DNA from: Allomyces macrogynus ATCC 38327
Lineage: Eukaryota > Blastocladiomycota > Blastocladiomycetes > Blastocladiales > Blastocladiaceae
Length of the DNA: 56,002 nt
Direction of reading: 5' to 3'
NCBI GenBank assembly: GCA_000151295.1
Contig: GG745337.1
Span: 1,128,802 to 1,184,803 of the forward strand
The position numbers and the translations under genes are program-made. The stretch's first letter is position 1, and every line of letters starts with the position of its first letter. A model generated the notes under the pieces. The model ran no database searches and had not been told where the DNA came from. It saw only the letters and a list, made by a program, of their open reading frames with translations. Shown one piece after another: positions 20,743 to 32,037 of the stretch.

Positions 20743-21269
20743 TGTGTTGGATGGAGGTGGGACGGGGGCAACATTGATTGATCGGTCTTGACGACTCGAC
20801 TGTTTCTCTTTTGCGCATTTGAATGTTGGCAGGACCGTGGCATTGTGAAAGTACTGGTGCAACAACAATCGCCGCGACAACAAATCCAATCAAATTTGGT
20901 AGTCGTTGCGGATTGCGGGTCGCCCTCCCTGCACGGCAATCGTCTTCTCCATCACCAAGAAGAGAGTACACCAGCCGGTCTGTTGCGGAATTCCGTCGAG
21001 GAATTCATCGGTCAAATGTTATTGAACCCTGGTCATCAAGAACGACAAAACAAGAAGATGCATGTGCCGGTCGCCGGCCTCGGATCGCATCGACGCGATC
21101 CAAAAATTAAGACAAAGTGGTGAAGAAGGACGAGGCGAGGAACGAGAATGAGAATGCGAGGTTTCGGATTTGCGACGTCTCCTCATCGTAAAAGAAGCCC
21201 GACGCGCGTTCATGCTGGGCGGCACTTCCTTCGCTTGATACGAGTGTGCCCAAATTCGAGCCGTCTCGC
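20743..21269. other. Convergent 3' region
   Basis: Between the 3' ends of SPT2 (+) and the TDP2-like gene (-). Less GC-rich; no gene or RNA recognised. Confidence 0.45.
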
Positions 21270-21359
21270 TCACAACGCGTGCGGTTCGTCCGACGCGGTT
21301 TCGACCGCAACTGGCGGCTCGTTGACATGCCTCAGTCGCCCTTCGCTTGGCGAATCGCT

Positions 21360-21390
<31 letters not shown>

Positions 21391-22991
21391 TCGAGAGCGG
21401 CCGTTGCTGCCGGCGCGTCGACGGCATCCACCAGCGTATCGGCCACCAGCTCCGGCACGACCGGCACCAGCATCTGCGCCTGCGTCGGACTCGCAGGCTC
21501 AGTCCCCGGCTCGGTCCCGGGCCCGGTACCCGGCACAATATCCACATCAACATCAAGATCGCGATCCGTCTCCTCGCCATCATCCAACGCCCCGCCATCC
21601 CCCTCCCCAATCACCAAATCCACAACCACACACACATGATCACTCGCACACACCGGCACATTCTCGCGCGGATGCGTCCACCCCTTCTCCACCGCCTCCG
21701 GCACCGCGCCGCCCGCCACATGCCGCACCGCGACGGGACGGAACCGCCGTTTCCCCTGCTGTACATACACGCGGTCGAACCGCGCCGGTGGGAACCGGCC
21801 CGGATCGTAATTCACGCCCCAGGTCGCGCCGATCGGGTTGGCGGAGAGGGACGGGTAGGGGGCGCGGTCGTGCGCGACGCGCCAGGCATCGACGAATCGG
21901 GCCGCCGCGAGGACCGGGTGCGCGTCCTCGAACCGTTCGGTGAAGTTGTGGTCCCCCGCGAGGATGACGGCGTCGACTTCAGCGTCGTCGAGGAAGGCGG
22001 TAAAGTCGGACCCGGACGCGGAGGAGGCGATCGAGGCCGTGTCGTCGAACGGTTGCGGCGCTGGCGCGGGAGCCGGGGTCGGGACTGCGGCAGCGGTCGG
22101 GTCGCCCTCGGTGTCGGACGACGACGCCGTTGCCGCAATTGTCGCCGGCGCCGTCGTTGTCGCGGGCTGCAACCCGAGCGCGTTACGGAGGCCGAGCCCG
22201 CGGACACGACGCAACTGCTTGGCGCGCAGTCCCGAATTATTGAGCGACTCGAGATGCACCGTGACAACGCGCACGACCGCCACATCCATGTCTTGACCCT
22301 CTTCCGTCGCCGCGCCCGGCAACGGCACGTGCACGTCGGCCACGAGTGCACGGCGGCCCATGAATGTCGGCAGCGGAACCCATCCGAGCTGAGCGACCGG
22401 GAACCGCGACAGGAGCAACACGTCATACCCGCGCACGGGCGCAGCACGATCAATCGCCGACACGTACCACCCGCAATCGGCCTGCAACCACGGCGCCGTA
22501 CGGATAATCTCGATCACGGTCGTGCCCAGCACCACCTCTTGCAGGCAAATCACGTCGGCGCGCGTCGATGGCAAGACGTCCAGAAATATGTGCCGCATAC
22601 GTTCAGCGAAACGCACGTCCGTGTCGAAATCAATGTTGTACGTTGCGACCGTCAGGACCGGCGCGCCGCCTTCAGCGGGGGCCGGCGGAGCAGGGACCGG
22701 CGCGCCGGGGTACAAGTACTCCCACCGCCCGACGGCGGGGTTGAAGTGCGCGCACGGGAACCCGTGGAATTTCTTGGATGTCGCGCACGGCCATTCGGCC
22801 GGGTACGGCGGCGCGAGCGCGTTCTCGTCGGTGCCGCTGAGGGCCGCTAACGCGGCGGCCAGTGGATTGGTCGCCCATGACGATCCGGACCGGACGGCGC
22901 CAGGAGGTAGGCCGTCGGCGGAACCGGATCCGGGAAGCAGCGAGGACACTTGCCCGAGGACGTGCGCGGTCGCGACCTTGAGCAGATTCAT
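21270..22991 (-). CDS. TDP2-like endonuclease/exonuclease/phosphatase family protein
   Basis: A metal-dependent phosphodiesterase of the EEP fold, most like tyrosyl-DNA phosphodiesterase 2, which removes trapped topoisomerase adducts from 5' DNA ends. Single exon, about 573 residues from the ATG at 22991; the frame is open 87 codons further to 23252. Catalytic motifs are in order: TVATYNIDFD (metal-ligand Asn), ADVICLQEVV (Glu), VVTVHLESL, VILAGDHNFTE (the GDxN Asp/Asn) and PVCASDHVCVVVD (SDH His). GYDVLLLSRFP also fits the fold. An Ala/Pro-rich insert with Ser/Asp sits between the HLES and GDHN motifs, and the C-terminus is a long acidic Asp/Ala/Glu/Pro tail. An RNA or lipid phosphodiesterase of the same fold is the alternative. 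Confidence 0.78.
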
Positions 22992-23761
22992 GGTTCGTGC
23001 GACGTAGCGGGCGCGCAGATGGCGAGCAATTCGGGTGGACAGGGTAGCGAAAGCTGCGCTGCGTGCGCCGGTCGCAGTTGGAACTCGGGTCGGGATCGAC
23101 GGGCGGAGAGCAAACGCAAGCGGACCGGCTTGATCCTGGCAGCGTCTTTGCCTCTTGGGTCTTGTTGCTTCTGTAGTGTTGGCGGGGTCGGCAGTCGTGC
23201 TGGCTGGGTAGTTGGGCAGTTCGGCAGACCGAGACGTTGCTCTTGCAAGCAAATGGGCCCACCACCGTTAGATGCGCGCGTCGATGCTGCGGTGCGGGCT
23301 TGGCTGCTGTGGTGATCGTGACGGATTGGTGGCAACAGTGGGCGACACGACACGGTGGAAGGGTTCAAGAGCAGACAGAACAGTCGTGGCGGCATGGTGT
23401 GCGGACGTAGAGGCTCAAATTTCAACAGTTGCAGGCCGCGCGTTCTCTGCCAACCATGCAACAGCGGCACCTTTGGCCTGATGTGACGCAGACGGCTGTC
23501 AGGTCCGTCGTTTCGACAAGGTCGACCAGCAGCGGGCCGCAGCGAGCCAGCGCGCAATGTTTTGATGGCACGCCTGAACGTAAAGAGCATGCTGCAGCGC
23601 GCTGGCACGCGCTGGCGCTCCAAGGACGAGTGAGCTGCTGCGTCAGCAGTGTGTTTGGCCAGATATCTATTTTACAGACTACAAACTCTTGGCGATGCGA
23701 CGCCCAAGTGATTGAGCGCATACCGTCAAACACGAAATCTCAACCCACTGGGCCCCTCCCG
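22992..23761. other. Intergenic upstream of the TDP2-like gene
   Basis: Separates two minus-strand genes. The part to 23252 is open in the TDP2 frame and could encode an N-terminal extension. No other gene seen. Confidence 0.45.
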
Positions 23762-24184
23762 TCACGAATCTCGCTGGAGCACCTTGAGCGCGGCCGGCAG
23801 CGTGTCGTCCCACGCCGAACCGTAGCGACGCTGCATGGTGCATTTGCGGAGCGAGTACAGGCTACACAATAAAAATGACGCGTCAAAACACGAACACTTC
23901 AATCTCGCGCTTCCCGTAGTCGCCGTGCGCGAGCGCCTTTTCAATCTCGACCGGGTCCGTGAGCGATGCTTTACCTTGGAACGCGCGCTTGAGCCGCGCG
24001 CGGAACCACGGGAATCTTTGCGGGTGCGGGTAGTCGCGGCCGAGGAACAAGAGCTGAGGTAAACCAGCAAAAAACGTGTTCGAGTCAACGCGAATCGCAG
24101 CGCGAGTTTGTCAAAGCGCCAGTGCAAACTCACCTCCTTGTACAGGCGAATCGCTCGCGACCGCAGCGGTGCGGGTACGGTCAT
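23762..24184 (-). CDS. LYR-motif protein, ETFRF1/LYRM5-like
   Basis: A small mitochondrial-matrix LYR protein; the animal relative ETFRF1 removes FAD from electron transfer flavoprotein. Three exons, 24184-24134, 24053-23896 and 23861-23762, give 102 residues. The first splice is GTGAGT...CAG. The second intron is only about 34 nt (GTTCGT...TAG); its position is set by the match to the family. Motifs in order: RSRAIRLYKE joined to LLFLGRDYPHP (LYK in place of LYR, then the LGRDYP block), FRARLKRAFQGK, DPVEIEKALAHGDYGKREIE and LYSLRKCTMQRRY, the last matching LRKYRAMKQRY of LYRM5. Length agrees with the family (about 90-100 aa). Confidence 0.85.
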   Translation of the reverse strand: MTVPAPLRSRAIRLYKEVSLHWRFDKLALRFALTRTRFLLVYLSSCSSAATTRTRKDSRGSARGSSARSKVKHRSRTRSRLKRRSRTATTGSARLKCSCFDASFLLCSLYSLRKCTMQRRYGSAWDDTLPAALKVLQRDS

Positions 24185-24648
24185 TTTGGCGTCTTCTCTG
24201 GACAAGAGACCGACATGGCCGCGGCCTGGTAGCAATTACTTCGAGATTGGCCATCATTTGCTGGATCACACAATGGAAGTGTTAAAGCGGTTGGTTGCCT
24301 TGCAAAACGCCGAAATGACGGCCTGTGAACGGTCCACGTGATGCGGCATGGCTTGCACCACTTCGCGATCCGACCGTTCACTCCAGCACGTCGCCGCCAA
24401 CATCCGGCCTCCGCCTCGACGCTGCTCTGCACGAAGATAAAGAGCACGCGCAGCCGCACCCGGCACGTCCAGCAGCAACCAGCAGTGCGCACCTTGTGCA
24501 GCCAACCCGCCCGCCGCGCCGCAACCACACCAAGGCCCTCCCAGTCTCACGGTTCAACGATCACGCACGCCGACGATCAACTGCCCGCCAGCGGCAAGCA
24601 AACAACATCAACAACTTGACCATTCAGATCAGCAACCAACCAACGATT
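24185..24648. other. Divergent promoter region, ETFRF1-like / HEL2
   Basis: 464 bp between two divergent start codons; no gene or clear TATA element recognised. Confidence 0.45.
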
Positions 24649-27284
24649 ATGGCCGACGCGTCTTCCAACAACTCTGGTCCCACTCGCGGCGCACGTCGTG
24701 GAGGCGGCCGTGGCCGTGGAGCCGCTTCCGAAAACGGTGCTCCGCGCGGTGGAGGTCGCGGTGGGCGAGGTCGGGGACGCGGCCGTGGCGGTGACGCTGG
24801 CGGTTTCGTCTCGGATCGGCTCGAAGGGTCGCGCCCGCGCGGTGGATACCGCTCACGCAAGCCCGAACACGTGCCTGAGGAACTCGACGAGGAAACGCGC
24901 GCACGACTGGCCGAGGAGGCTGCGCTTGTGCGTCAGTTCAAGGCTGCACGGCTCGGCGGCGACCAGGCGACGGCAGCAGGCGCGGCCGACGGCGAGGACG
25001 AGGAAGGTGACGAGGAGGATGTTGACGAGGGCGACGAGATGGGCGACGACGATGACAACGAGTGCTGGATTTGTACCGAGGAGATTGTCTACTCGTCGCT
25101 TGGCAAGTGCAACCATCGGTGCGCGCGTGCTCTTTGTCATGTGCTTGCGTATCGCGTCCGCGAGCAACATTAACACTTCACTGCACGACCAGTCTCTGCC
25201 ACGTCTGTGTGATCCGTCTACGTGCCCTCTACAAGGACTTCAACTGCCCGATCTGCAAGGAGCCGATTGATGAGGCCGTGTTCACGAGCAACCACAATGC
25301 CACCTACGAGTCGTTTTTGCCGCTCACGCAGTTACCGCACCACGACGAGACGCTAAAAATTTGGTTCGACTCGCGCGAGACTTATGCGGCCTCGATCACG
25401 CTCTTGCGGTTCCACTGCCCGGACCCCGGATGCGAGTACGTGCAGGAAGCCGGCGGGTGGACCGCGCTCAAGACGCACGTGCACAAGGCGCACGGCCAAG
25501 TTCTCTGCGACATTTGCACCGACCACAAGAAGATCTTTTCGTACGAGCACACGCTCTACCCTCCCGCTCTCTTGCGCGTGCACCGCGAGCGCGGCGACGA
25601 CTCGATCCAGGACAAGATTGTCAACCCTGACGCGTCCTTCAAAAAGGGCCACCCGTCGTGCGGGTTCTGCAACGTGCGGTTCTTTGGACCCGACGAACTG
25701 TTTGCGCACTGCCGCGTCAAGCACGAAGAGTGTTTCCTGTGCCAGCGCAACGGCATTCGCGACGTCTACTACAAGAACTATGCCGAGCTCGAAAACCACT
25801 TCCACGAAGACCATTACCCATGCATGTTCTCCGAGTGCCTCGAGGCCAAGTTTGTCGTGTTTGATTCGGATATCGATTTGCGCGCGCACGAGGCCGAGGT
25901 GCACCCACAACGTGCCGGACAGCGTGCGCATCAGCAGCATGCGCGTCGGATCGAGCTCGATTACGAGTTTAACGATGCCGGGTCGAGGCGCGCGCGCGGT
26001 GGGCGAGACGGTGGGAGGGCGCGGTACGAGCGGCGTGGGACGGGCAACGAGACGGCGGCGCCACCACGGCCTTCTCAGTCGGCCTCGTCATCGTCGCTGA
26101 ACCAGGCGGCGGGTGGGGACCAACAGCAGCAGCAGCAACAATCGAAAAAGAAGAACAAGAAGAAACCTGCCGCGGGCGACGAGCCCGCACCCGACACTAC
26201 CCTTGCTTCCTCGGCGTCGTCGGCTGCCGCTGCTCCTGCCGCCGCATCACCACCAACCCGCCCCGTCGGCCGCGTCGTGCGCCCACCACCGGGTTTCGGC
26301 GAACTGACGCGTCCTCCTGCACCCGCGGCACGGTCCACCCCATCCCCCGTCCCCGGCGCCAACCCTGCGCCCAACTCGGCCGCTGCTCGCGAGGCCGCCG
26401 AGGACCGTGCGATCGCCGCGTCGCCGCTCTTGCAGCGCATGCAAGCCCTGCTCGACGGGTCGCGCCCGAAACTGCGCGAATTCCAGCAACTGTCTGGCGG
26501 GTACATGAACGGCACCCTCTCGGCGGCCGAGTTCATGCGCGCGCTCACCGACCTCGTCGGTCAAGAGATTGACCGCGCTACGATTCGCGCGATCATCGAG
26601 ACATGCCCGGACGATACTAAGCGTCAGGCACTGCTCACGCAAGTCGAGGACATGAAGGTGCAGCAGAAGTCCAAGGTGCTTGTGATTCGGCCGAGTTCGC
26701 CGTCGACATCGTCGTCGGGTACCGCGCGCGGGATCCCGTCCCTCGTTGCGCGCCGGCCAGGGTGGAGTCATATTTTGCCGGCGAACCGCGCGGTGCGCGC
26801 GCAAACGGCCAAGAAGATGCAGTCCGTCTGGAAGGCGCCGTCGCCAGGAAGTACGTCCCCTGCAGCGTCGCTGATTTCCGCGGGCCCGTCGCTCGCCGAG
26901 GCGGCCGTGGCCGCACCCGCTGCAGGCGGTAAGGGGAAGGGCAAGGCGCGTGCCGCACCCTCGATCTGGAACGCGCCGCCCGTGACCCCCGTCCCGATCG
27001 CTGCTGCATCGCCGTCATCGTCGGCGGCTGCGGCGAGGCCTAAGCCTGCTGCTGCTCCTGCAGCTGCACCCGCGGCCGCAGCGTCCCGCCCGACAACGCC
27101 AGGTGGCGCACGCGTGCGCAACGAGCGCGACTTCCCGTCGCTCCCAGCGTCAGCGCCTGCGCCGCGTGCGGTCCCGACGCCGTCGTGGGCCGCAACGACG
27201 CTGAACAACTCGGAAGAGACGCAGCAGCAGCAGGGCAAGGGCAAGAAGGGGAAGAAGAACCTGCTGTTCCGCGTCGGGCTGTAA
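24649..27284 (+). CDS. HEL2: E3 ubiquitin ligase ZNF598/HEL2 (ribosome collision sensor)
   Basis: A cytosolic RING ligase that ubiquitinates 40S proteins of collided ribosomes and triggers ribosome-associated quality control. Two exons, 24649-25118 and 25193-27284 (74-nt intron, GTGCGC...CAG), encode about 853 residues. The N-terminus is Arg/Gly-rich (RGG type), followed by an acidic run. The RING starts near residue 139: CWICTEEI, CNHRLCHVC and NCPICKEP, with the intron inside it. ALYKDFNCPIC and the C2H2-like fingers follow (FHCPDPGCEYV, CDICTDHKKIF, CGFCNVRFFGPDELFAHC, CFLCQRNGIRDVYYKNYAELENHF, YPCMFSECLEAKFVVF), the diagnostic order of Hel2/ZNF598. The C-terminal half is low-complexity with Gln, Pro and Ala runs, a folded helical block (ALLDGSRPKLREFQQLSGG) and a conserved end NERDFPSLPASA. 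Confidence 0.95.
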
Positions 27285-27498
27285 GGTGCCATGGTGGGGC
27301 AGGTGGAGTGTTGGGTTTGTGTGTTTCGTACGAATCCATCGTTTTATTCTAGGGAATACAGGCGGGCTGTATCCGAGCAACAACATTTATTCCATTTTCT
27401 CAGGCAGCAAGCATCAAGCAAAATGATTCAGCGAAATCTACTCAACCAGTTCGTTCGGGTCAGTCTTCTCGTCAGCGCCATGGGAGATCGATGAAGGC

Positions 27499-29930
27499 TC
27501 AAATCCAACGTACACTGACTGCATCTTCGCGGATCGCTCGCACCGCCGCTTCCTGAAACTGGTTCTGGATTTCGGCGCCCGTCATGCCGTCAAACCGATT
27601 CACCAGCACCTCGAGCTCGTCGTCCGACAGCTTGCACGGGTGCCGGCGCGCATACCCACGCACAATCGCGCGACGCTGGGCGGCTCTCGGCACGTCCACC
27701 AGCACGTGCAGCTCCAGCCGGCCAGGCCGCAGCAGCGCCGAATCAATATCGCTGATGTGGTTTGTCACTACAATCGAGTCCACCGTCAGTCACCATTCAT
27801 GAGCCGTGCTCAAGGTCGTGAGAGGGGACGTACTGGCCACGACGAAAATGTAATTGTCGGGAGTCGTTGGTGCTGCCAGAATCCCGTCGAGTTCCGTCAA
27901 AAAGCACGTCACGACACGATCAGTCGTACCCTCAGTCGTGCCTGGACCGACACCGCGGGCGCCGCACAGCGTTTCCAGTTGATCGATGAGCAAGATGCAT
28001 GGCGCTGCGGCTCGCGCCGACTGGAAGACCTTGGCAATCGTGCGCTCACTCTCGCCCACGACCTTGGACAGGATTTGCGAGGCCTGGAACGGAGCAACAA
28101 CGAGACCGTTAGACTGGAACGAGAAGAGTGGGAAGATGAACGGGGCAAACGCACGTCAATGGAAACACAGTTGACGCTGAGCTCGCGCACCAGCGCGTAC
28201 GCGAGCATCGACTTGCCCGTACCCGTCGGCCCGTGGAAGATGATACCGCGCGCGAGCCCGAGTTGCGCGAGTGCCGAGTTGGGCTGCGTCATCGGGTCGA
28301 TCACGTTGCTGCGGATCTCGTCGATCACGTCGTCGAGTCCGTACACGTCGGTGAACGAAACGCTCGGGATCTTAAAAAGTGTAGTCAGGATGAGCAAATA
28401 TCCGCAAGCATCCGTGTCGAAGCCCAACATACCTTGGTCTGGTGCTCGAGCAATGCGGCCGGCTGCACCTCGCTCGCCGCGGCGACCAACTCGTCATCGA
28501 GCGCCGTTCCAAAACTGATCGCGCGGGTTGCGGCCACCGTAACCATGCGCCGCAAATCACTCGGGAAGAACCCGTGCGTGCGTGCCGTCAACGTATCAAC
28601 TACCCCGTCATCGGCTTGCATCGGTGCCAGTAACCGCGCAAGCATGGCGCGCCGACCGTCGGCCGTCGGCGCTACAAGCCGAATCGTGTGCTCGAGCCGA
28701 CGAGACCGCAGCAACGACACTGGAACTACGTGCGGTCGATCGGTCACGGCGAGAACCGTCGTGCCCGTAGCTTGGTCGAGGAGGTGCGCGAGCAGCTCGG
28801 CGTGAGCCGTGTCGAGGAGATCGAGCTGCTCGATAATGACGATTTGGGGGGTCGCGGCCGGGTGGGTCAAGTGCCGCGCGAGGGTGGACAAGTCACCCGT
28901 GTATGTGTGCGTCAGGCAGGGGACATTGGCGCGATCTGTTCAACAGGGAAACAGTGACCGTTGGTCAGTTTCGTTGGAAACACCAAAACATAACCTGATC
29001 GATAAACGCACGCGCCAATCTGGCCACCAGGTGAGTTTTCCCAGATCCTGGCGACCCAACGACGAGCGCATGCGATGAGCACCCGGAAACGAGCGTCGTG
29101 CGCAACCACTTGACGGCCGAAGCGACCAGAGTCGGCATGCCCGGGACGTCCTCTTGGACGCGAGCAACAAAATCGCCGAGGTTCGGCACTGTCGACCGAA
29201 AATTGGTTTGTGCGCGGCACTCGGTCGCGCCCGTAATTAATCGAATCGTGTCAGCTGGTGCGCTCGGGCAGGACACGTCGGCAAACAGACAGCCGCGAGG
29301 GGTCAGGTCAAGAATGTCGGGGATCACAATCCGTGTGGTGCCCATGAGCGGTCGGTGCAGCAGGAACGCACGGAGCGAGGAGTAGAGTAGGGCGAGGTGC
29401 TGTTCCGTTGCAGCGAGGATCCGGCCAGTCGAGTTGCGTAGACACACGTCCACCGTGTCGGCCGTTTCCGTCTTGCCTAGTCCCAAGACAACGTCCAGAG
29501 GAGTTCGTCGGGATTAGCGCACTTGATGAGAAGATTGATGGCCGGTCACAGCTCAAATGCCATTTCCTGACAAATTCCACAGGCGCTCGCAAAAGATCGC
29601 GTGAATACCTGTATTGGGCGCGATAATCTCACCAGAAAAGCTCAAACCAGGGTCTAGGACCTCCAAAGTCGCCCAAAAATCGTGCGAGAGCAAGGCTCTT
29701 GGTTGAGCATTCGCTGTGACCGTAATTGTGCGAACATGGCCGCACAGCGAGTCAAATGGCAATGATGGCGTGGTGCGCGAGCAAGTATCATCGGTATCCA
29801 TTTTGGTCTCGTCTGTCGTTGTGCGAAGCAACACATAGGGCGACGGCAGCTGAACCGGTTTCTGCAGGCAAACGACGACCGCGTTGGCGCGAGCATCTTT
29901 GTCGTCGGATCTTGCAAGCTGAATCTTCAT
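27499..29930 (-). CDS. Divergent double-AAA ATPase (AFG2/SPATA5/PEX1-related)
   Basis: Six exons, 29930-29609, 29476-29012, 28935-28433, 28370-28155, 28083-27834 and 27767-27499, join in phase to about 674 residues. A short N-terminal domain precedes two AAA modules. Module 1 has Walker A GSPGSGKT, but its Walker B is IVIIEQLD. Module 2 has PSVSFTDVYGLDDVIDEIR, Walker A GPTGTGKS, SQILSKVVGESERTIAKVFQ (pore loop and linker), Walker B ILLIDQLE with Gln in place of the catalytic Glu, then TTDRVVTCFLTELDGI and SALLRPGRLE. The D2 pattern recalls type II AAA proteins such as PEX1, PEX6, AFG2/SPATA5 and SPATA5L1; I cannot decide among them. Both Walker B motifs differ from hhhhDE, so ATP hydrolysis may be reduced, which makes an adaptor-like subunit of a heteromeric AAA ring possible. 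A GTACGT near the stop codon could lead to one more small exon. Confidence 0.75.
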
Positions 29931-30223
29931 GTTTGCCGCGGGTTGAGTGTGTGGTTCTGGGTTGACGGGTCAGGAACTGCGCTGCTTGTGCCAAGCAGAT
30001 CATGAAGAGCGCAAGTTGGAGAAGTGCAAGAGCAAGACGTGCGGTAGATCACCCACGTGCTGCTCCACCGCATTGTCAGGGAAGACATGGCCACACCGCG
30101 ACCATGGGCACGCTGCCAACCAGTCGACGGCGGAGAACGTTTTGAACTGCATTCTTTTCGAGCACGCAACCAACGGCAACGTGCGCCAAATAGTTCCAGG
30201 CTCCAGCTTATTTCTCCACCACC

Positions 30224-31972
30224 ATGAGTCGCGCCAGCAAGCACCCATCCAACGGACCGCCGCCCGAGCGTCAATTTCCGTCCACGACTACGTTCGTCAC
30301 GCAGCGCGAAAACTGTCGACTACCCGGCGCCAACGGCGGCTTCTTTGGCAACTGCCGAAATATCGAAGACTATGTCAAGGGCCAAAAAGTGGGCGAGGGC
30401 ACCTACGGCGTCGTGTGTATGGACCATTTGAAATCCTCACGCTACGATGTGACGCGGTCCCAAAAAAGCTCACGACCATGCGCGCTGGCGGTATGGGACC
30501 ATGTAGACCGCGTGAAGGACTCGCACCAGGAACAAGGTCCGGATTACGCCGTCAAGCGCATCCGCATGGACAACGACAACGACGGGTTCCCTATCCCGAG
30601 CATTCGCGAAGTGTCGCTGCTACGTCAGCTCAAGCACAAGAACGTGGTTCGCGTGCAAGAGGTGGTCGTTGGCAGCAAGCTCGACCACACGTTCATGCTC
30701 ATGGAGTTTTGCGATCGCGACTTGGCCACGATGCTGGATCGGCTCCCCGAACCATTGGCACCACGCGAGGGTACTTGTTTCTTGTCTTACTAACCGTGTC
30801 GTTCACGTTTCTTGTCGTTCATTTTTCTCCTTGTTCGCTCGTTTGCCCGACAGTGCAGTGTCTGATGCGCCAGCTGCTCGAGGGCATGATGTACTTGCAC
30901 AACAACTTTGTCATCCATCGGTGCGTCTTGTTATTTCTTTCTGTTCGCCTCTTCTCCATGAGCGCCGCACTGACCGATCGCCTGGCCATCAGAGACCTCA
31001 AGCTCGCCAACCTGCTCCTGACCCACGAGGGTATCCTCAAAATCGGTACGCACGCTAATTGAGCCTTCCCATCTCTCTCCTCATCGCACTGACGATCTTC
31101 TCCACCCGTTTTCCACAGCCGATTTTGGCCTCGCGCGCAAATTCGGCCTCCCGGCCAAGCCCATGACGCCGCGTGTCGTGACGCTCTGGTACCGCGCGCC
31201 GGAGCTTCTGCTCGGGGAAAAGCTCTACACGATCGCGATTGACAACTGGTGCGAACCTTCCTTCACTCTGCGATCCATTTGGCGTGCTGCTTACTGATGT
31301 TCCATTGTCGGGCATAGGTCGATTGGCTGCATATTTGGCGAGCTCGTCATCAACGCGCCGTTGGTCCCGGGCAAGACCGAAATGGACCAGATCGACCTCA
31401 TTTTCCAGCTCATTGGGTCGCCGACCGAGGACTCGTGGCCAGGGTGGACGCAGCTCCCGCAAGCCAAAGTTCTCTCGCTCCCAGCCGATATGTGCGTCTG
31501 TCCCGATCCCGTTCCGTTATATCGTTTTTGCCCAGCTTCTCATTCGGCTCGTTCATTCAGACCCTCCAACCTCAGCGTCAAGTTTGAAAAGCTCGACGCA
31601 CTCGGGTTCGAGCTGCTCCAGTCATTCCTCACGTACAATCCGGCGCAGCGCATGACGACGGCGCGCGCCCTCAACCATCGCTATTTCCGTGACGGTGGGC
31701 ATCGCCTCCCCCCCCCCCCCCCCCATCGTTTTTGTTTTCACCGGACTACAGCTCATCAATTGCCGCGTCCTGTAGCTCCTCTCGGCGAGCACGTCCTGCT
31801 GCAAAACCGACACATCTATGCGCAAATGGAGCAGTCGCGCGGGAGTATGTCGGGACTGCCACCACCGGGTGCGGCGGCCTGTCAATCTGGCGGAGGACCG
31901 GCCGGGCCGGGCGGGCCTCACGGCGGTGGGCCATATCGCAGCCACGAAGCCAAGCGCCGCCGCAAGATGTAA
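30224..31972 (+). CDS. CDK10: CDK10-like cyclin-dependent kinase
   Basis: A Ser/Thr kinase of the CDK10/CDK11 branch, in animals a partner of cyclin M that regulates transcription factors. Eight exons: 30224-30416, 30507-30770, 30854-30920, 30993-31045, 31119-31248, 31318-31491, 31561-31694 and 31752-31972; all phases agree, giving about 411 residues. Motifs: [20 protein letters not shown] with the GEGTYGVVY glycine loop, [10 protein letters not shown] (Lys), [11 protein letters not shown] (the PSTAIRE-type helix), [57 protein letters not shown] (activation loop) and PGWTQLP. All catalytic residues are present. The N-terminal GFFG-x-CR block and the [15 protein letters not shown] loop point to CDK10. 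The C-terminal tail is Gly/Pro-rich and ends in KRRRKM, a possible nuclear signal. Intron 7 contains a 17-nt C run (31708-31724). Confidence 0.92.
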
Positions 31973-32006
31973 CATTTTGAAGCCACAAATCCGTCTTTTG
32001 TTTTAT

Positions 32007-32021
32007 CCCCCCCCCCCCCCC
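32007..32021 (+). repeat. 15-nt C run between convergent genes
   Basis: A C homopolymer in the 65-bp gap between the CDK10 stop (31972) and the IGHMBP2-like stop (32038, opposite strand). Confidence 0.85.
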
Positions 32022-32037
32022 TCCCCCTCATGTCGCG

